DNA from: an uncultured Thermoanaerobaculia bacterium | Lineage (GTDB): Bacteria > Acidobacteriota > Thermoanaerobaculia > Multivoradales > Multivoraceae | Direction of reading: 5' to 3' | DNA length: 64,000 nt | NCBI GenBank assembly: GCA_951812325.1 | Contig: OX638294.1 | Span: forward strand, 3,386,859 to 3,450,858 | Shown here: one piece after another, positions 1 through 8,714 of the stretch | How the letters are laid out: the number at the start of each line of letters is the position of its first letter | Position numbering within the stretch: the stretch's first letter is position 1 | The notes under the pieces: generated by a model | Told to the model about the DNA's origin: nothing | Database searches by the model: none | What the model saw: only the letters and a program-made list of their open reading frames with translations | Position numbers and translations under genes: made by a program

Positions 1-33
1 GACCGGTGCTTTCGACCACTCAGCCACCCCTCC
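1..33 (-). tRNA. tRNA-Ser, 5' part only (cut by window edge)
   Basis: Read on the minus strand from position 33, the sequence starts with acceptor strand GGAGGGG, then U8, G9 and a D-arm of serine type (GCTGAGTGGTCGAAAGC), and enters the anticodon stem with ACCGGTC before leaving the window at base 1. This matches the start of tRNA-Ser, whose anticodon stem often reads CCGGT. The anticodon and long variable arm lie outside, so the isoacceptor is unknown; UGA or CGA would fit the stem. Bases 34-162 between it and the next gene show nothing recognisable. Confidence 0.8.
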
Positions 34-162
34 CGGGCGGCAACTCCCGCGAACCGGCAGCCCGCGCCACGGAACGCAGCAGAGAGTCTACGGCCAAGCC
101 GCCGGGAATGTACGGGAGCGGTCCGAACCTGCGGAGGACCGGGCGCGGACGGTCGGGGGGCC

Positions 163-1455
163 TTACCCGCTCGCCGCTTCGCCGTCGTCGTCGGCCGTTT
201 CAACCGGCGCCAGCTTGAGCAGCGCGCCGTCCGTCTCGTCGGTGATCACGTAGATCAAGGAGTCCGGCCCCTGCCGGACGTCGCGGATCCGCTTGCCGAT
301 GTCCTTGAGCAGCCACTCGCGGCCGAGTTCCTCGCCGTTCTCGCTGAAGATGAGCCGTTCAAGATGGCCGGTGTTCGGCATGCGGCCGGTCATCAGCGCG
401 CCGGCGAACAGGTTGCCCTTCCACTCGGGGAAGGCGTCGCCGGTATAGAACATGAGCCCGGACGGAGCGATGGACGGCAGCCAGAAGATCGCCGGTTCCT
501 CCATGCCTTCGGCCCAGAAGCGCTCGGAGATGCGCACGCCGTTGTAGTGGCGGCCGTAGGAGACGACGGGCCACCCGTAGTTCTTGCCGGCCTCTATCGC
601 GTTCAGCTCGTCGCCGCCCTGCGGGGCGTGCTCCGTGGTCCAGGGCTGGTGGGTCTCCGGGTGGAGTGCGAGGCCCATCTGGTTGCGGTGGCCCATCGAG
701 TAGATCTCGGGCTTGTGCCCTTCCCTACCGACGAAGGGGTTGTCGTCCGGTGCGCTGCCGTCGAGCCGCAGGCGGAGCGTCTTGCCGGCGTGGCTGTTCG
801 GGTCCTGGGCCAGCTTGGCGTGGCCGAAGAAGCTCTGCGTGCCGTCGACGAGGTCGGCGCCGAAGGCCCCGCCCATCGTCATGTACATGATGTCCTCGCC
901 GGGCACGAAGGCGAGCCGGGCAGCCGCGATCGACCCGCCCCAGGGCTCGGCGACGAACACGTCCTCGACGTCGACGAGCGAGGCGCCGTCGAGCTTGCCG
1001 CGGACCAGGGCGACGGTGCCCTCGCGGCCGGAGATCTGCCGCGTGTAGGTGAGGTAGACGTAGCCGTTGTCGGCGAAGTGCGGATGAACCGCGACCTCCA
1101 TCATCCCGGCAAGGCTGCGGGCGAGGACGTCGTCCGGCACGCCGGAGACGGGCTCGTCCATCAGCACGCCGTCGCGAACCAGGCGCAGGTTGCCGCCGCG
1201 CTCGGTGACCAGCATGTCGCCCTTGGGCAGGAACGCGAGAGACCACGGACGGTTGATGCCGCGGACGACGACGGAGACCTTGACCTCGGGGATCAGGTGG
1301 GTGTTCATGATCCACGGCTCGTCCGGCAACTCGACGCGGGGAATGCCGCTGCGGCCGCGGCCGTATCCCGTCTGCGCGACGGCCTGGCCGGCGACGGCGG
1401 CGGCGAGGAGGAACACGGCGATCCGGGTCGTTCGGGTTGCGGTCCTTCGGTTCAT
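163..1455 (-). CDS. PQQ-dependent sugar (aldose/sorbosone-type) dehydrogenase, secreted
   Basis: 430 aa with a signal peptide (basic start, hydrophobic [12 protein letters not shown], cleavage probably after AVAQ). The rest is the six-bladed GSDH/HHIP-like propeller of soluble PQQ sugar dehydrogenases; typical blocks are [18 protein letters not shown] near the N-terminus and [11 protein letters not shown] followed by [12 protein letters not shown] and [12 protein letters not shown] in the second half. It would oxidise a sugar or aldehyde in the periplasm using PQQ. The upstream cytochrome gene overlaps it by the four bases ATGA, so the two are translationally coupled and the cytochrome is the likely electron acceptor. 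The real substrate cannot be read from the sequence. Confidence 0.88.
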   Translation of the reverse strand: MNRRTATRTTRIAVFLLAAAVAGQAVAQTGYGRGRSGIPRVELPDEPWIMNTHLIPEVKVSVVVRGINRPWSLAFLPKGDMLVTERGGNLRLVRDGVLMDEPVSGVPDDVLARSLAGMMEVAVHPHFADNGYVYLTYTRQISGREGTVALVRGKLDGASLVDVEDVFVAEPWGGSIAAARLAFVPGEDIMYMTMGGAFGADLVDGTQSFFGHAKLAQDPNSHAGKTLRLRLDGSAPDDNPFVGREGHKPEIYSMGHRNQMGLALHPETHQPWTTEHAPQGGDELNAIEAGKNYGWPVVSYGRHYNGVRISERFWAEGMEEPAIFWLPSIAPSGLMFYTGDAFPEWKGNLFAGALMTGRMPNTGHLERLIFSENGEELGREWLLKDIGKRIRDVRQGPDSLIYVITDETDGALLKLAPVETADDDGEAASG

Positions 1456-1892
1456 CGTGATTCTCCGTCCGGTTGTTCTCCGCCCGGTTCCGCTTCGTCT
1501 TCAGGCCACTCGGCCCCCTGGAGGATCCAGAGGCGGATCGTCTCGACCTGCTCGTCGGTCAACTGCGTGCCGGCCTCGTAGGGCGGCATCCGCATCTCCG
1601 CGAACTCGGAGCTCACGCGGATGTAGAGCTCGCTGTCGTCGGGGTCGCCGGGTGCGATGTTCGGATAGCCGCCGAGGTCGGCGAAGGCGTCTTCCCTGAT
1701 GTCGAGCCGCAGGTTGGCTTCGCGGCGCGTACGGTCCTCGCCGTGGCACTCGTAGCAGAAGCCCTCGAGGATCGGCTTGACGTCTGCCAGGTAGTCGACC
1801 TTCTCCTCGCTCTGACCTGCGGCCGCGCCCGCAGCGCCGAGCCAGGCGACCAGCAGAACCGTCGAAACGGCGGTCGGACGTGTCGCTCTCAT
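1452..1892 (-). CDS. Secreted c-type cytochrome (Planctomycete-type PSCyt1-like)
   Basis: 146 aa from the ATG at 1892. That start gives a good signal peptide ([16 protein letters not shown]); an open frame continues upstream to 2291, but that part is a remnant of another gene. The haem c motif is FCYECH (Cys46, Cys49, His50) and MRMPPYEAG near residue 105 offers an axial Met. The block [16 protein letters not shown] followed by ANLRLD and later [10 protein letters not shown] is typical of the PSCyt1 family. Its stop overlaps the start of the PQQ dehydrogenase (ATGA), so it probably carries electrons from that enzyme to the respiratory chain. The C-terminus is acidic and may be disordered. Confidence 0.87.
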   Translation of the reverse strand: MRATRPTAVSTVLLVAWLGAAGAAAGQSEEKVDYLADVKPILEGFCYECHGEDRTRREANLRLDIREDAFADLGGYPNIAPGDPDDSELYIRVSSEFAEMRMPPYEAGTQLTDEQVETIRLWILQGAEWPEDEAEPGGEQPDGESR

Positions 1893-2103
1893 GTCTCTGC
1901 TTCCCTCCAGGGCCGGGAGGACCCGCGACGCTTCGGCGGGTCGGCTGTCTGCGGGTCTCAAGCGACAGTCTAGCCCGTACCCCGTGGGCGACGGTCGCGG
2001 AGAGGGAGCATGTGTTCGCGTTCCAGCCGCCGCAGCGCGGCTGTGGGCTCTACAGCGAAGCAAGTGCGGTGGTTCGCACGACCGACACAGGCGCGACCGC
2101 AGG

Positions 2104-2250
2104 CACGTGCGGCCCCAACGGTCGTCCCGGGCCACGGCGACGGTCGGACCGAAGTTCCAGTCCAGGCCAGTGGCGCGCACCTCGCGGGCCGTGATCTCGC
2201 CGATGCGGCGGATCAGTTCTTGTGGGGATCGCACGATGACGGATCCTGGC
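2104..2250 (-). pseudogene. Fragment of a GH3 beta-glucosidase-like gene
   Basis: In a minus-strand frame this stretch encodes [18 protein letters not shown], then [19 protein letters not shown] and RWGRT. That is the conserved N-terminal part of glycoside hydrolase family 3 proteins, where the PTVAVxRDxRWGRTYE block carries substrate-binding residues. Homology stops abruptly after RWGRT, and the frame simply runs on through unrelated sequence into the cytochrome gene. No other GH3 part is seen nearby. The fragment lies in the 443-bp gap 1893-2335; the rest of that gap shows nothing recognisable. Confidence 0.75.
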
Positions 2251-2335
2251 TGGCGGCCGTCGCAGACGCGGCGGCCCTGCGGCTGCTCCACGGGCTCCGG
2301 GATTGCTAGAGTTGACGTTCACCACCTTGACAGCG

Positions 2336-3391
2336 ATGTCTTCACACGACGAGAGCCTGGGCCCGGAGGGCTACGACCAACCCGCCGTCGAGGCTTGGAT
2401 CGCCGGACACGTCGATGGCCTGACCCCGCCGCTTCAGTGGACCCGGCTCGAGGGTGGCCACTCGAACCTGACCTATCGCCTCGACGACGCGGACGGCGGG
2501 TCGGCGGTCATCCGGCGGCCTCCCCAGGGTGTGCTGCTGCCCAAGGCCCACGACATGAGCCGCGAGTGGTCGCTGATCTCGGCCCTCGGGCCCACGGCGG
2601 TGCCGGTGCCTCCGGCGCTCGCGTTCTGCGAGAGTCCGGACGTCACGGGCGCGTGGTTCTACGTGATGGGGCTGGTGAACGGCCGGCCGCTCTACAGCGC
2701 CGCGCACACCGAGGAGTGGGTGCCCGAGGAGTGCCGCGTGAAGCTGGCGCATTCCTTTGTCGACGTGCTGGCCGAACTCCATGCGGTCGACCCGGACGAG
2801 GTGGGGCTGGGCGCCCTCGGCAAGCGGGACAGCTACGTCGCGCGTCAGCTCAGAACCTGGTACCGGTCCTGGACCGCGTCGGTCGAGCCGGCTCAGTTGG
2901 ACGACGCACGCGCCCACGATCTGCAGCGCTACTTCCTCGAGCACCTGCCGGACCAGGGGCCGGCCCGCGTCGTGCACGGCGACTACGGGCTCCACAACTG
3001 CCTGGTGGGGCCGGATTCCGTGATCGCCGCGGTCGTCGACTGGGAGATCTCGACCCTCGGCGATCCGCTGGCCGACCTCGCCTACGCGATGAACCAGTGG
3101 ATGCCGGCGACGGACACGATGCCGAGCGGTTCGGGCGGCGCCACCGCGGCGCCCGGCTTCCCGTCGCGCGAGTCTCTGCTCGAGCGCTACGCGGAGCGCA
3201 CGGGCCGCGACCTGTCCCACCTGGACTACTACGTCGGCTTCAACCGCTGGAAGTCCGCGGCGATCGTGCACGGCGTGTACGCCCGCTACATGGAAGGGAA
3301 GAAGAGCACGGAGGGCGTCGACCTGCCCGAGATGCGCCAGCGCATCCTGAGGACGCTCGACCTGGCCGAAGACGCGGTCAACCGCCTTTGA
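2336..3391 (+). CDS. Phosphotransferase family protein (APH/choline kinase fold, ACAD10-like)
   Basis: 351 aa from the ATG at 2336; an in-frame TTG at 2303 would add 11 residues with no better ribosome site. The kinase-like fold is shown by the nucleotide-binding stretch EGGHSNLTYRL near the N-terminus, the catalytic loop VVHGDYGLHNCLV (around residue 214, HxDxxxxN) and the metal-binding VVDWE (around 235, in place of DFG). The overall layout, including PPQGVLLPKAHDMSREW, resembles ACAD10-type phosphotransferases often linked to acyl-CoA or alcohol metabolism. No antibiotic target can be inferred. It stands alone, followed by a 407-bp gap. Confidence 0.85.
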   Translation: MSSHDESLGPEGYDQPAVEAWIAGHVDGLTPPLQWTRLEGGHSNLTYRLDDADGGSAVIRRPPQGVLLPKAHDMSREWSLISALGPTAVPVPPALAFCESPDVTGAWFYVMGLVNGRPLYSAAHTEEWVPEECRVKLAHSFVDVLAELHAVDPDEVGLGALGKRDSYVARQLRTWYRSWTASVEPAQLDDARAHDLQRYFLEHLPDQGPARVVHGDYGLHNCLVGPDSVIAAVVDWEISTLGDPLADLAYAMNQWMPATDTMPSGSGGATAAPGFPSRESLLERYAERTGRDLSHLDYYVGFNRWKSAAIVHGVYARYMEGKKSTEGVDLPEMRQRILRTLDLAEDAVNRL

Positions 3392-3554
3392 GGCTCCATG
3401 CCCGCCAGGGCGCGGACGCCCCGCCTCTGTTCGGCAGCTGAGTTCCCGCATCCGCCGGCGGCGCATCTCGCGGAGAGCCGCCCGGCGAGCGCTGCTCGCA
3501 GTGGACGATCTGCGGAGTCTGGCGGCGGAGGGCTGGTCGTCTCTCCCCTCGCCC

Positions 3555-3745
3555 TTGACTTCGGACCGAGTCAGCGACAACGTACGGGGTCTGAGGTGGC
3601 GTTGATCGCCCAGCACCCAGCCGCGAGATTGCCCCGGGATCTGGTCGAACAGCCAAGCCGTGCCGCGAATCGACTGACTCGATCTCGGGCTCAGTCGCTC
3701 GGGCATGCGCGTGAGCGCCATCGTCAGGATTTCGAGAAATCTACG
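3555..3745 (+). pseudogene. Decayed copy of the RHH antitoxin locus at 10.3 kb (operator plus gene)
   Basis: This gap region matches the intact antitoxin locus at 10284-10480. TTGACTTC and a following AGTCA half-site are kept, as are the CGTAYGGGGTC and GAGGTG blocks and the codons for RLTRSRAQSL (intact copy: RLNRSRAQLL). The start codon region is altered, the frame is shifted relative to a normal RHH protein, and no toxin gene follows; instead the TonB receptor starts at 3799. It is best read as an old duplicate that lost function. The rest of the gap 3392-3798 shows nothing else. Confidence 0.7.
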
Positions 3746-3798
3746 CTCGCCGTCGCGATGTGCATCGAGACGGTGTGCTTCTACCAGAGGGGAACAGG

Positions 3799-6339
3799 AT
3801 GAAGTTCAGGCAACCGGTCCTGTCCGCGCTCGTGCCGCTGATGCTGGCAACGAGCGGAGGATGGGCGCAGGAAGAAGACACCGCCCAGGATGCGGCGGCG
3901 GCGGAGGGGCTGTTCGTCGAGGAAATCACGGTGACCGCGACGAAGCGCGAGGAGTCGCTGCAGGACGTACCGATTGCCGTGACGGCGATCACGCCGCTCC
4001 AGATCGAGCGCGCCGGGATGCTGGACATCCGCGACCTGCCGACGCTGGCGTCGAGTTTCAACATGAACTCGTCGCAGACGGAGTCGCAGGGAACCACGCT
4101 GCGCATTCGCGGCGTGGGCACGACCGGCAACAACATCGGGCTCGAGAGCTCGGTCGGCGTGTTCCTCGACGGGATCTACCTGAGCCGTCCGGGGATCGCG
4201 CTCGGCGACCAGCTCGATGTCGATTCGATCGAGGTGCTGCGGGGCCCGCAGGGCACCCTCTTCGGCCGCAACGTTTCGGCGGGAGCGCTCAACCTGCGCA
4301 CCCGGCGGCCGAGCCTGACGGACAGCTCGGGCTTCCTGAACCTGTCCGCCGGCAACTTCAACGCCTTCAATCTCCAGGCGGGCGTGGGCGGTCCGGTCTC
4401 CGATCGGGTCGGCTATCGGCTCTCGGCCGCTGTTCGCAACCAGGACGGTTTCGTCGAGAGCGTCTCGGGCGCCGAGAGCTACACGCGCGACCGGGCGCTT
4501 GTGCGCGGGCAGCTGCTGTGGGACTTCGCGGACCGCGGGTCGCTGCGGATCATCGGCGACTTCTCGGACGCGGACGAGGAGTGCTGCGACGCCGTTGTCG
4601 TGCTCGAAACGCCCGCGGCGGCACTGGGTTCGTTCGCGGCCGCCGGACTTCCGGCCGACGGCGGCGTCTCCGTCGCCGGCCCATCGGCCTTCGACGCCCG
4701 GCGCTCGAATGGGGGTCCGTTCGTCAACCCCTTCGATCAGAAGGGACTGTCGGCCGAGCTGAACTACAACCTGACCGACAACGCCGCGCTGACCTACCTG
4801 GCTTCGTGGCGCGACTTCCACGCCTCGTCGATCCAGGACGACTTCGTCGGGATTGACGTGTACTCCGTGTCTTCGCAAGCCGCCAACGGCTTCGACTCGT
4901 TCGACGACATCGAGTCCTGGTCCCAGGAGTTCCGGCTCGCCGGCGACACCGAGCGGATGAGTTGGCTGGTCGGCGGCTTCGCCTCGGGCGAGGACATTCT
5001 CGAGCACTCCGGTCTCGGCCTGCTGGGGGACTTCTCGTCCTTCGTCGATGCGATTCTCTGGAACTACGCCCTCGCTCAGGCGCTCGCTCCGGCGCAACTG
5101 CTGGGCGGCGTGCCGATGGCCACGGGGGGAACGTTCGCAGACGTCCTGGCGGCTGACAACCAGGCGCTCGCGTTTTCCGGAGGCATCCCGGTCGGCGGTT
5201 CCTTCGCCAACAACGTCTATCGCCAGGAAGGCGATTCCTGGTCGCTCTTCACGCACAACACGTTCCGCCTGTCCGACCGCTTCTCGCTGGTCGCCGGGCT
5301 GCGGTACGTCGACGAGACGAAGGACGGCAGCTTCAGCCAGCCGGACGCCAACAACCCCGCCTGTTTCGCGACCCTGATGAACGCGCAGGCCCTGGCTGCG
5401 GGCGCCGCGGGAACGGCGCTCGCGCCGTTGGCGACGACGATCGGCAATCTGAACGCCGCCTTCAACTGCTTCCCGTTTGCGACGCCGGCGGATACCGGAG
5501 TGCCGATCCTCCCCGCGACGTTCACCGACACGTTCCAGGACGACGAGCTCGTCTACACCTCGAAGGCCGTGGTCGAGTTCAGCGATACCGTCAAGGGCTA
5601 CGCGAGCTACACCCATGGCTTCAAGTCCGGCGGCTTCAATCTGGATTCCACCGCCGCCGTTGGCGGCGGCGACCCCCGGTTCGACTCGGAGAAGATCGAC
5701 GCCTTCGAGCTGGGCCTGAAGTCGGAGTTCGCCAACCGGCGGGTGCGGCTGAACGCGACGGTGTTCGACTACGACATCGAGGACTTCCAGGTGCTCGAGT
5801 TCACGGGCGTCCAGTTCAAGACGTTCAACGTGCCGAAGGCGCAGAGCCGGGGCGCCGAGTTCGAGCTCGAGGCCGTCGCGGGTCAGCACGTCACGCTGAA
5901 CTTCGGCTACACCTTCGCCGACTCGGAGTATCCGGACGACTGCGCCGGCGACGACGCCCCGGCCTCCGTCCAATCGCTGTGCGGCGCCAAGCTGACCAAC
6001 GCGCCCGAGAACGTCCTTTCGTTCGGCGCCAACTGGGACAACACGGTCGGCGAGCGGTTCCTGGTGTTCGCGGCGGTGAACGGGCGCTGGGAGGACGACC
6101 GGCGGACGAGCACGCAACCCGGCCTCGCCCTGGACATCCAGGAGGCGAACGCAAAGGCGAACGTACGGGTTGGTCTCGGCAGCTATTCCGGCCGCTGGGC
6201 GGTGGAGCTCTGGAGCAACAACGTGACGGACGAGCAGACGAAGAACGTGACGTTCAACACGCCTCTGCGCATCGGCAGCCGCAGCTCGTTCCTCGAGGCG
6301 CCGCGAACGATGGGCGCCACACTGCGTCTCAACTTCTGA
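3799..6339 (+). CDS. TonB-dependent outer-membrane receptor
   Basis: 846 aa. The ATG at 3799 is chosen because it follows AGAGGGGAACAGG and starts a signal peptide (VLSALVPLMLATSGGWAQ); the open frame begins earlier at 3760. The plug domain starts with EEITVTATKREESLQDVPI and contains LRIRGVGTTG, SVGVFLDGIYLSRP and EVLRGPQGTLFGRN, all standard for TonB receptors. The C-terminal barrel has YASYTHGFKSGGFN and ends in aromatic LRLNF, the usual outer-membrane targeting signal. It imports a bulky ligand, with energy from TonB-ExbBD encoded elsewhere. The ligand is unknown; this subfamily is abundant in polysaccharide and xenobiotic degraders. Confidence 0.93.
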   Translation: MKFRQPVLSALVPLMLATSGGWAQEEDTAQDAAAAEGLFVEEITVTATKREESLQDVPIAVTAITPLQIERAGMLDIRDLPTLASSFNMNSSQTESQGTTLRIRGVGTTGNNIGLESSVGVFLDGIYLSRPGIALGDQLDVDSIEVLRGPQGTLFGRNVSAGALNLRTRRPSLTDSSGFLNLSAGNFNAFNLQAGVGGPVSDRVGYRLSAAVRNQDGFVESVSGAESYTRDRALVRGQLLWDFADRGSLRIIGDFSDADEECCDAVVVLETPAAALGSFAAAGLPADGGVSVAGPSAFDARRSNGGPFVNPFDQKGLSAELNYNLTDNAALTYLASWRDFHASSIQDDFVGIDVYSVSSQAANGFDSFDDIESWSQEFRLAGDTERMSWLVGGFASGEDILEHSGLGLLGDFSSFVDAILWNYALAQALAPAQLLGGVPMATGGTFADVLAADNQALAFSGGIPVGGSFANNVYRQEGDSWSLFTHNTFRLSDRFSLVAGLRYVDETKDGSFSQPDANNPACFATLMNAQALAAGAAGTALAPLATTIGNLNAAFNCFPFATPADTGVPILPATFTDTFQDDELVYTSKAVVEFSDTVKGYASYTHGFKSGGFNLDSTAAVGGGDPRFDSEKIDAFELGLKSEFANRRVRLNATVFDYDIEDFQVLEFTGVQFKTFNVPKAQSRGAEFELEAVAGQHVTLNFGYTFADSEYPDDCAGDDAPASVQSLCGAKLTNAPENVLSFGANWDNTVGERFLVFAAVNGRWEDDRRTSTQPGLALDIQEANAKANVRVGLGSYSGRWAVELWSNNVTDEQTKNVTFNTPLRIGSRSSFLEAPRTMGATLRLNF

Positions 6340-6400
6340 TTCCGCACGCGCGACCTCGGTGGCCAGGCCGAACGATCTGGTCACCGGGGCCGCGTCGCGC

Positions 6401-6494
6401 CTCGCGGGCCTGGCCGGGCCCTGGCCCGCGAGCGCCTCGCCGAGGGTGTCGCGGTTCAGGCCTGACGTGGCGAGGTCCTGCGGCCTCGCCACGT
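6401..6494. repeat. Two perfect hairpins between convergent genes
   Basis: Bases 6401-6410 (CTCGCGGGCC) pair perfectly with 6423-6432, and 6465-6475 (ACGTGGCGAGG) pair perfectly with 6484-6494. They lie in the gap between the plus-strand receptor and the minus-strand FG-GAP gene, so one or both may stop transcription in both directions, but no T-run follows. The first resembles a hairpin at 32353-32372 (CGCGGGCC / GGCCCGCG) inside a permease gene, so they may instead be dispersed palindromic elements. Confidence 0.55.
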
Positions 6495-6609
6495 CGGCTT
6501 CCCGGCTTCAGGGCCGCCGTCGCCAGGCGGGCGTGCCCGCCATCGTGAAGCGCGGCAGGGCAGGGGAAGGCGGACGCCGTCGAAGCCGCTGCCGCCGCCC
6601 GGCCAGCTG

Positions 6610-6695
6610 GGCCCGACCGTGCCCGGTCGCCCGGGGCTGAAGTCGAGGCACTCGAAGCCGTCCCACGATACGACCACGCGGCCGAGTGGCGGCGC
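6610..6695 (-). pseudogene. Fragment related to the repeat protein at 8.7-10.1 kb
   Basis: On the minus strand this reads GRVVVSWDGFECLDFSPG, which matches GRVLVSWEAFERLDFTEG of the protein encoded at 8715-10055. The DNA is also close (TCCCACGATACGA shared). Nothing else of that gene is present, so this is a broken duplicate or the end of a lost paralogue. It fills part of the gap 6340-6714, beside the hairpins at 6401-6494. Confidence 0.65.
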
Positions 6696-6714
6696 CGGTG
6701 GGGCCCGCCCGGTC

Positions 6715-8238
6715 TCAAGGCAGCGGCATCTGCTCGCTTTCCACTTCGCGGGCCTGGTCGAACGCGGCGACCGGCTCCTCGGTGCGGACCTGCTCGAGCC
6801 AGAAGACGCCGTCGAACTCGGCGCTGTTGCCGCGCGTGCCGGCGAAGTCGACATCGCCGTCGCCGTCCATGTCGTGGGCGACGAAGCTGTCGAACATGCC
6901 GCGTTTGCGCCGCGAGATGTCGTGCCGGGTCCATTCGCCGTTGATGTCGCCCGGGTTCTCGAACCACGCCAGCCGTCCCAGCGGCGTGTCGGGTTCGACC
7001 TCGCCGTCCTCGGCCCGCCCGCTGCGGCTGTAGGCGCCCGACATCGCGTCCAGGTCGCCGTCGCCGTCGATGTCGGCGAAGGCGAAGCCGACCAGGTTGT
7101 CCGGGGTCAGGCGGCCGATCGGCCGCAACTGCCAGGCGCCCGCGGGATCGGCCGGCTGCTCCAGCCACACGAGGACGCCCCCGAACTCGACCGTCGCGAG
7201 GTCGAGCCGCCCGTCGCCGGAGAGGTCGACGAATTCCATGTTGAAGCCGTTGAGCAGGGCGCCGGCCTGAGGTGCATTCGGCAGGCGGGGCGTGTCCGCG
7301 GTGGTCGTCGTGCCCTCGACCCGGATCGGGTGTTCGACGAGCGCGACGTCGCCGGCCCCCCGGCTGCGGTTCTCGAACCAGAAGATCCGGCTCTCGCCGG
7401 TCGAGCCGGCGACGATGTCCGTGTCGCCGTCGCCGTCGAGATCGACGGTCTGCGAGTTGATCGGCCAGATCACCTGGACGATCTCGTGCTCGATCCACTC
7501 GCCGGAGATCGGGTCGTCCGTCGTGTCGAACCAGGAGATCGGGTTCTTTGCCGTGTTCTGCCGATCCGGGTTCTGCGCCCCCTTGTTCGCCGCGACGACC
7601 TCGGGTCGGCCGTCGCCGTCGAGGTCGCCGGCGAACACGCGGATGTAGGAGCCCCGGTCCCTGGTTACCGGCGGGATGACTCGCGGCCAGTCGCCGCTCC
7701 GCAGGGCGGCGGCCGCATCTTCCGTGTCGGCGCCCGGGTTCTCGAAGTAGATGAGATGGGCCAGCTCGCAGGCGGCCACGACATCGAGATCGCCGTCGCC
7801 GTCGAAGTCGGCGATCGCGACGTCCTCGGCGGCAGAGGCTTCGTCACCTTCGGCGAGCGTCGCCAGGCGCCACGTGCCGGGATCGGGACCGCCGAAGGCG
7901 AGCCGGACGTGCCCCGCCCCTTCGTTGCCGTACTCGGTGTCCGACTCGTGGACCGAGACGATGTCGAGATGGCCGTCCCCGTCGAGATCGGCCATCTCGA
8001 GTCCGTCGCCGCCGCGGATTGGCACGCCGCCTGACGCGTCGTCGTCGATGATGTGCTCGCGGCAGGAGATCCACTCGCCGTCGGACCGGGCGCGGGTTGG
8101 AGTGTCGGCGACGAGGGTTGAGGCGGGGGGTTCGGTGGTCTGGCAGCCTGGCAGGGCTGCCGCGAGCGCGGCTGCAAGGAAGGCGGCCGCCCACCGGGTG
8201 CGCCGACGTCCTCGTCGGCTGCCGCCGCAGGCGGCCAA
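6715..8238 (-). CDS. FG-GAP/VCBS repeat lipoprotein
   Basis: About 507 aa if translation starts at the TTG at 8238. The open frame extends to 8475, but that part is debris of another gene. From 8238 the product has a basic stretch (RRGRRRTRW), a hydrophobic AAAFLAAALAAA and the lipobox LPGC, so it should be a lipoprotein. The mature part holds at least seven calcium-binding repeats of the type D-x-D-G-D-G (for example DLDGDGHLDIVS, DFDGDGDLDVVA, DLDGDGDTDIVA, DMDGDGDVDFAG), which build a beta-propeller. Such proteins bind ligands or surfaces; no enzyme motif is visible. The start is uncertain because a palindromic repeat and a run of seven A/T lie right there. Confidence 0.8.
   Translation of the reverse strand: MAACGGSRRGRRRTRWAAAFLAAALAAALPGCQTTEPPASTLVADTPTRARSDGEWISCREHIIDDDASGGVPIRGGDGLEMADLDGDGHLDIVSVHESDTEYGNEGAGHVRLAFGGPDPGTWRLATLAEGDEASAAEDVAIADFDGDGDLDVVAACELAHLIYFENPGADTEDAAAALRSGDWPRVIPPVTRDRGSYIRVFAGDLDGDGRPEVVAANKGAQNPDRQNTAKNPISWFDTTDDPISGEWIEHEIVQVIWPINSQTVDLDGDGDTDIVAGSTGESRIFWFENRSRGAGDVALVEHPIRVEGTTTTADTPRLPNAPQAGALLNGFNMEFVDLSGDGRLDLATVEFGGVLVWLEQPADPAGAWQLRPIGRLTPDNLVGFAFADIDGDGDLDAMSGAYSRSGRAEDGEVEPDTPLGRLAWFENPGDINGEWTRHDISRRKRGMFDSFVAHDMDGDGDVDFAGTRGNSAEFDGVFWLEQVRTEEPVAAFDQAREVESEQMPLP
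8191..8235 (+). repeat. Dispersed palindromic repeat, copy A
   Basis: This 45-bp stretch differs from 19437-19481 at only about five positions. The core is GTGCGCCGRCGTCCYCGYCGG, an inverted repeat. Both copies sit directly at the start of a gene for an exported protein and read into its N-terminal basic region, so the element may have been captured as coding sequence. Related copies occur at 46961-46988 and 58502-58545 in the other orientation. Confidence 0.7.
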
Positions 8239-8329
8239 AAAAAGCGCCAGGCCGCAGGCCTCGCTCCTTGCTCTCTGCGGCGCGTCAAGAAGGAGAGGCC
8301 TTCGGCCTCGCGGGCAGGTCGGGTTATCG

Positions 8330-8640
8330 AGCACCCGCAGATAGTAGACCGCCCGCTGGTCGGGGTCGAACCCCGCCCGGCCCCACGCCTTCCGGATGCC
8401 CTCGAGCGCCGCGTCGACCAGCGGCCCCTGGAGATCGACGAGGACCGGCGGCGCCCGGGTCCTTGAACACCGCACGGAGCTCGGCCGCGCCCAGCTCCTG
8501 CGAGATGCTGCACCCTGGACGCGAGCGGCTGCGCAACAGAGTTGAAGGCTGGTTCAAGTCGGAGAGGTCGACCAAGGCACCGTTGTTGGGGCAGCGCGGC
8601 AGGTCGCCCGTCGGCAGCAGGAGCTTCGTCGACGCCGTGA
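8330..8640 (-). pseudogene. Frameshifted C-terminal remnant of a DUF3604 gene
   Basis: Two minus-strand frames together give the end of a DUF3604 protein: first PNNGALVDLSD and GAAELRAVFKDPG, then after a frameshift DLQGPLVDAALEGIRKAW and GFDPDQRAVYYLRVLDNP. The last block (FDPxQRAxYYxRVLxNPT) is the hallmark near the C-terminus of that family. There is no intact frame and no N-terminal part. It occupies most of the gap 8239-8714 and runs into the frame of the FG-GAP gene, which makes that gene look longer than it is. Confidence 0.65.
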
Positions 8641-8714
8641 TCGCGCCGCGCGCGATCGAACCGCGGCTCGCCGGGCGCCAGGTCGCTGGCGAGGGCGTGG
8701 TCGGTGTGCGGCAG

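Noticed and set aside
1893-2291. N-terminal extension of the cytochrome gene to 2291
   Set aside because: It would put 133 residues of GH3-like and random sequence before a perfect signal peptide that starts at 1892.
3781-6492. 903-codon open frame on the minus strand opposite the TonB receptor
   Set aside because: Long antisense frames are expected in high-GC genes. Its product is Arg/Val/Gly/Ala-rich with no domain, whereas the plus strand encodes a clear receptor.
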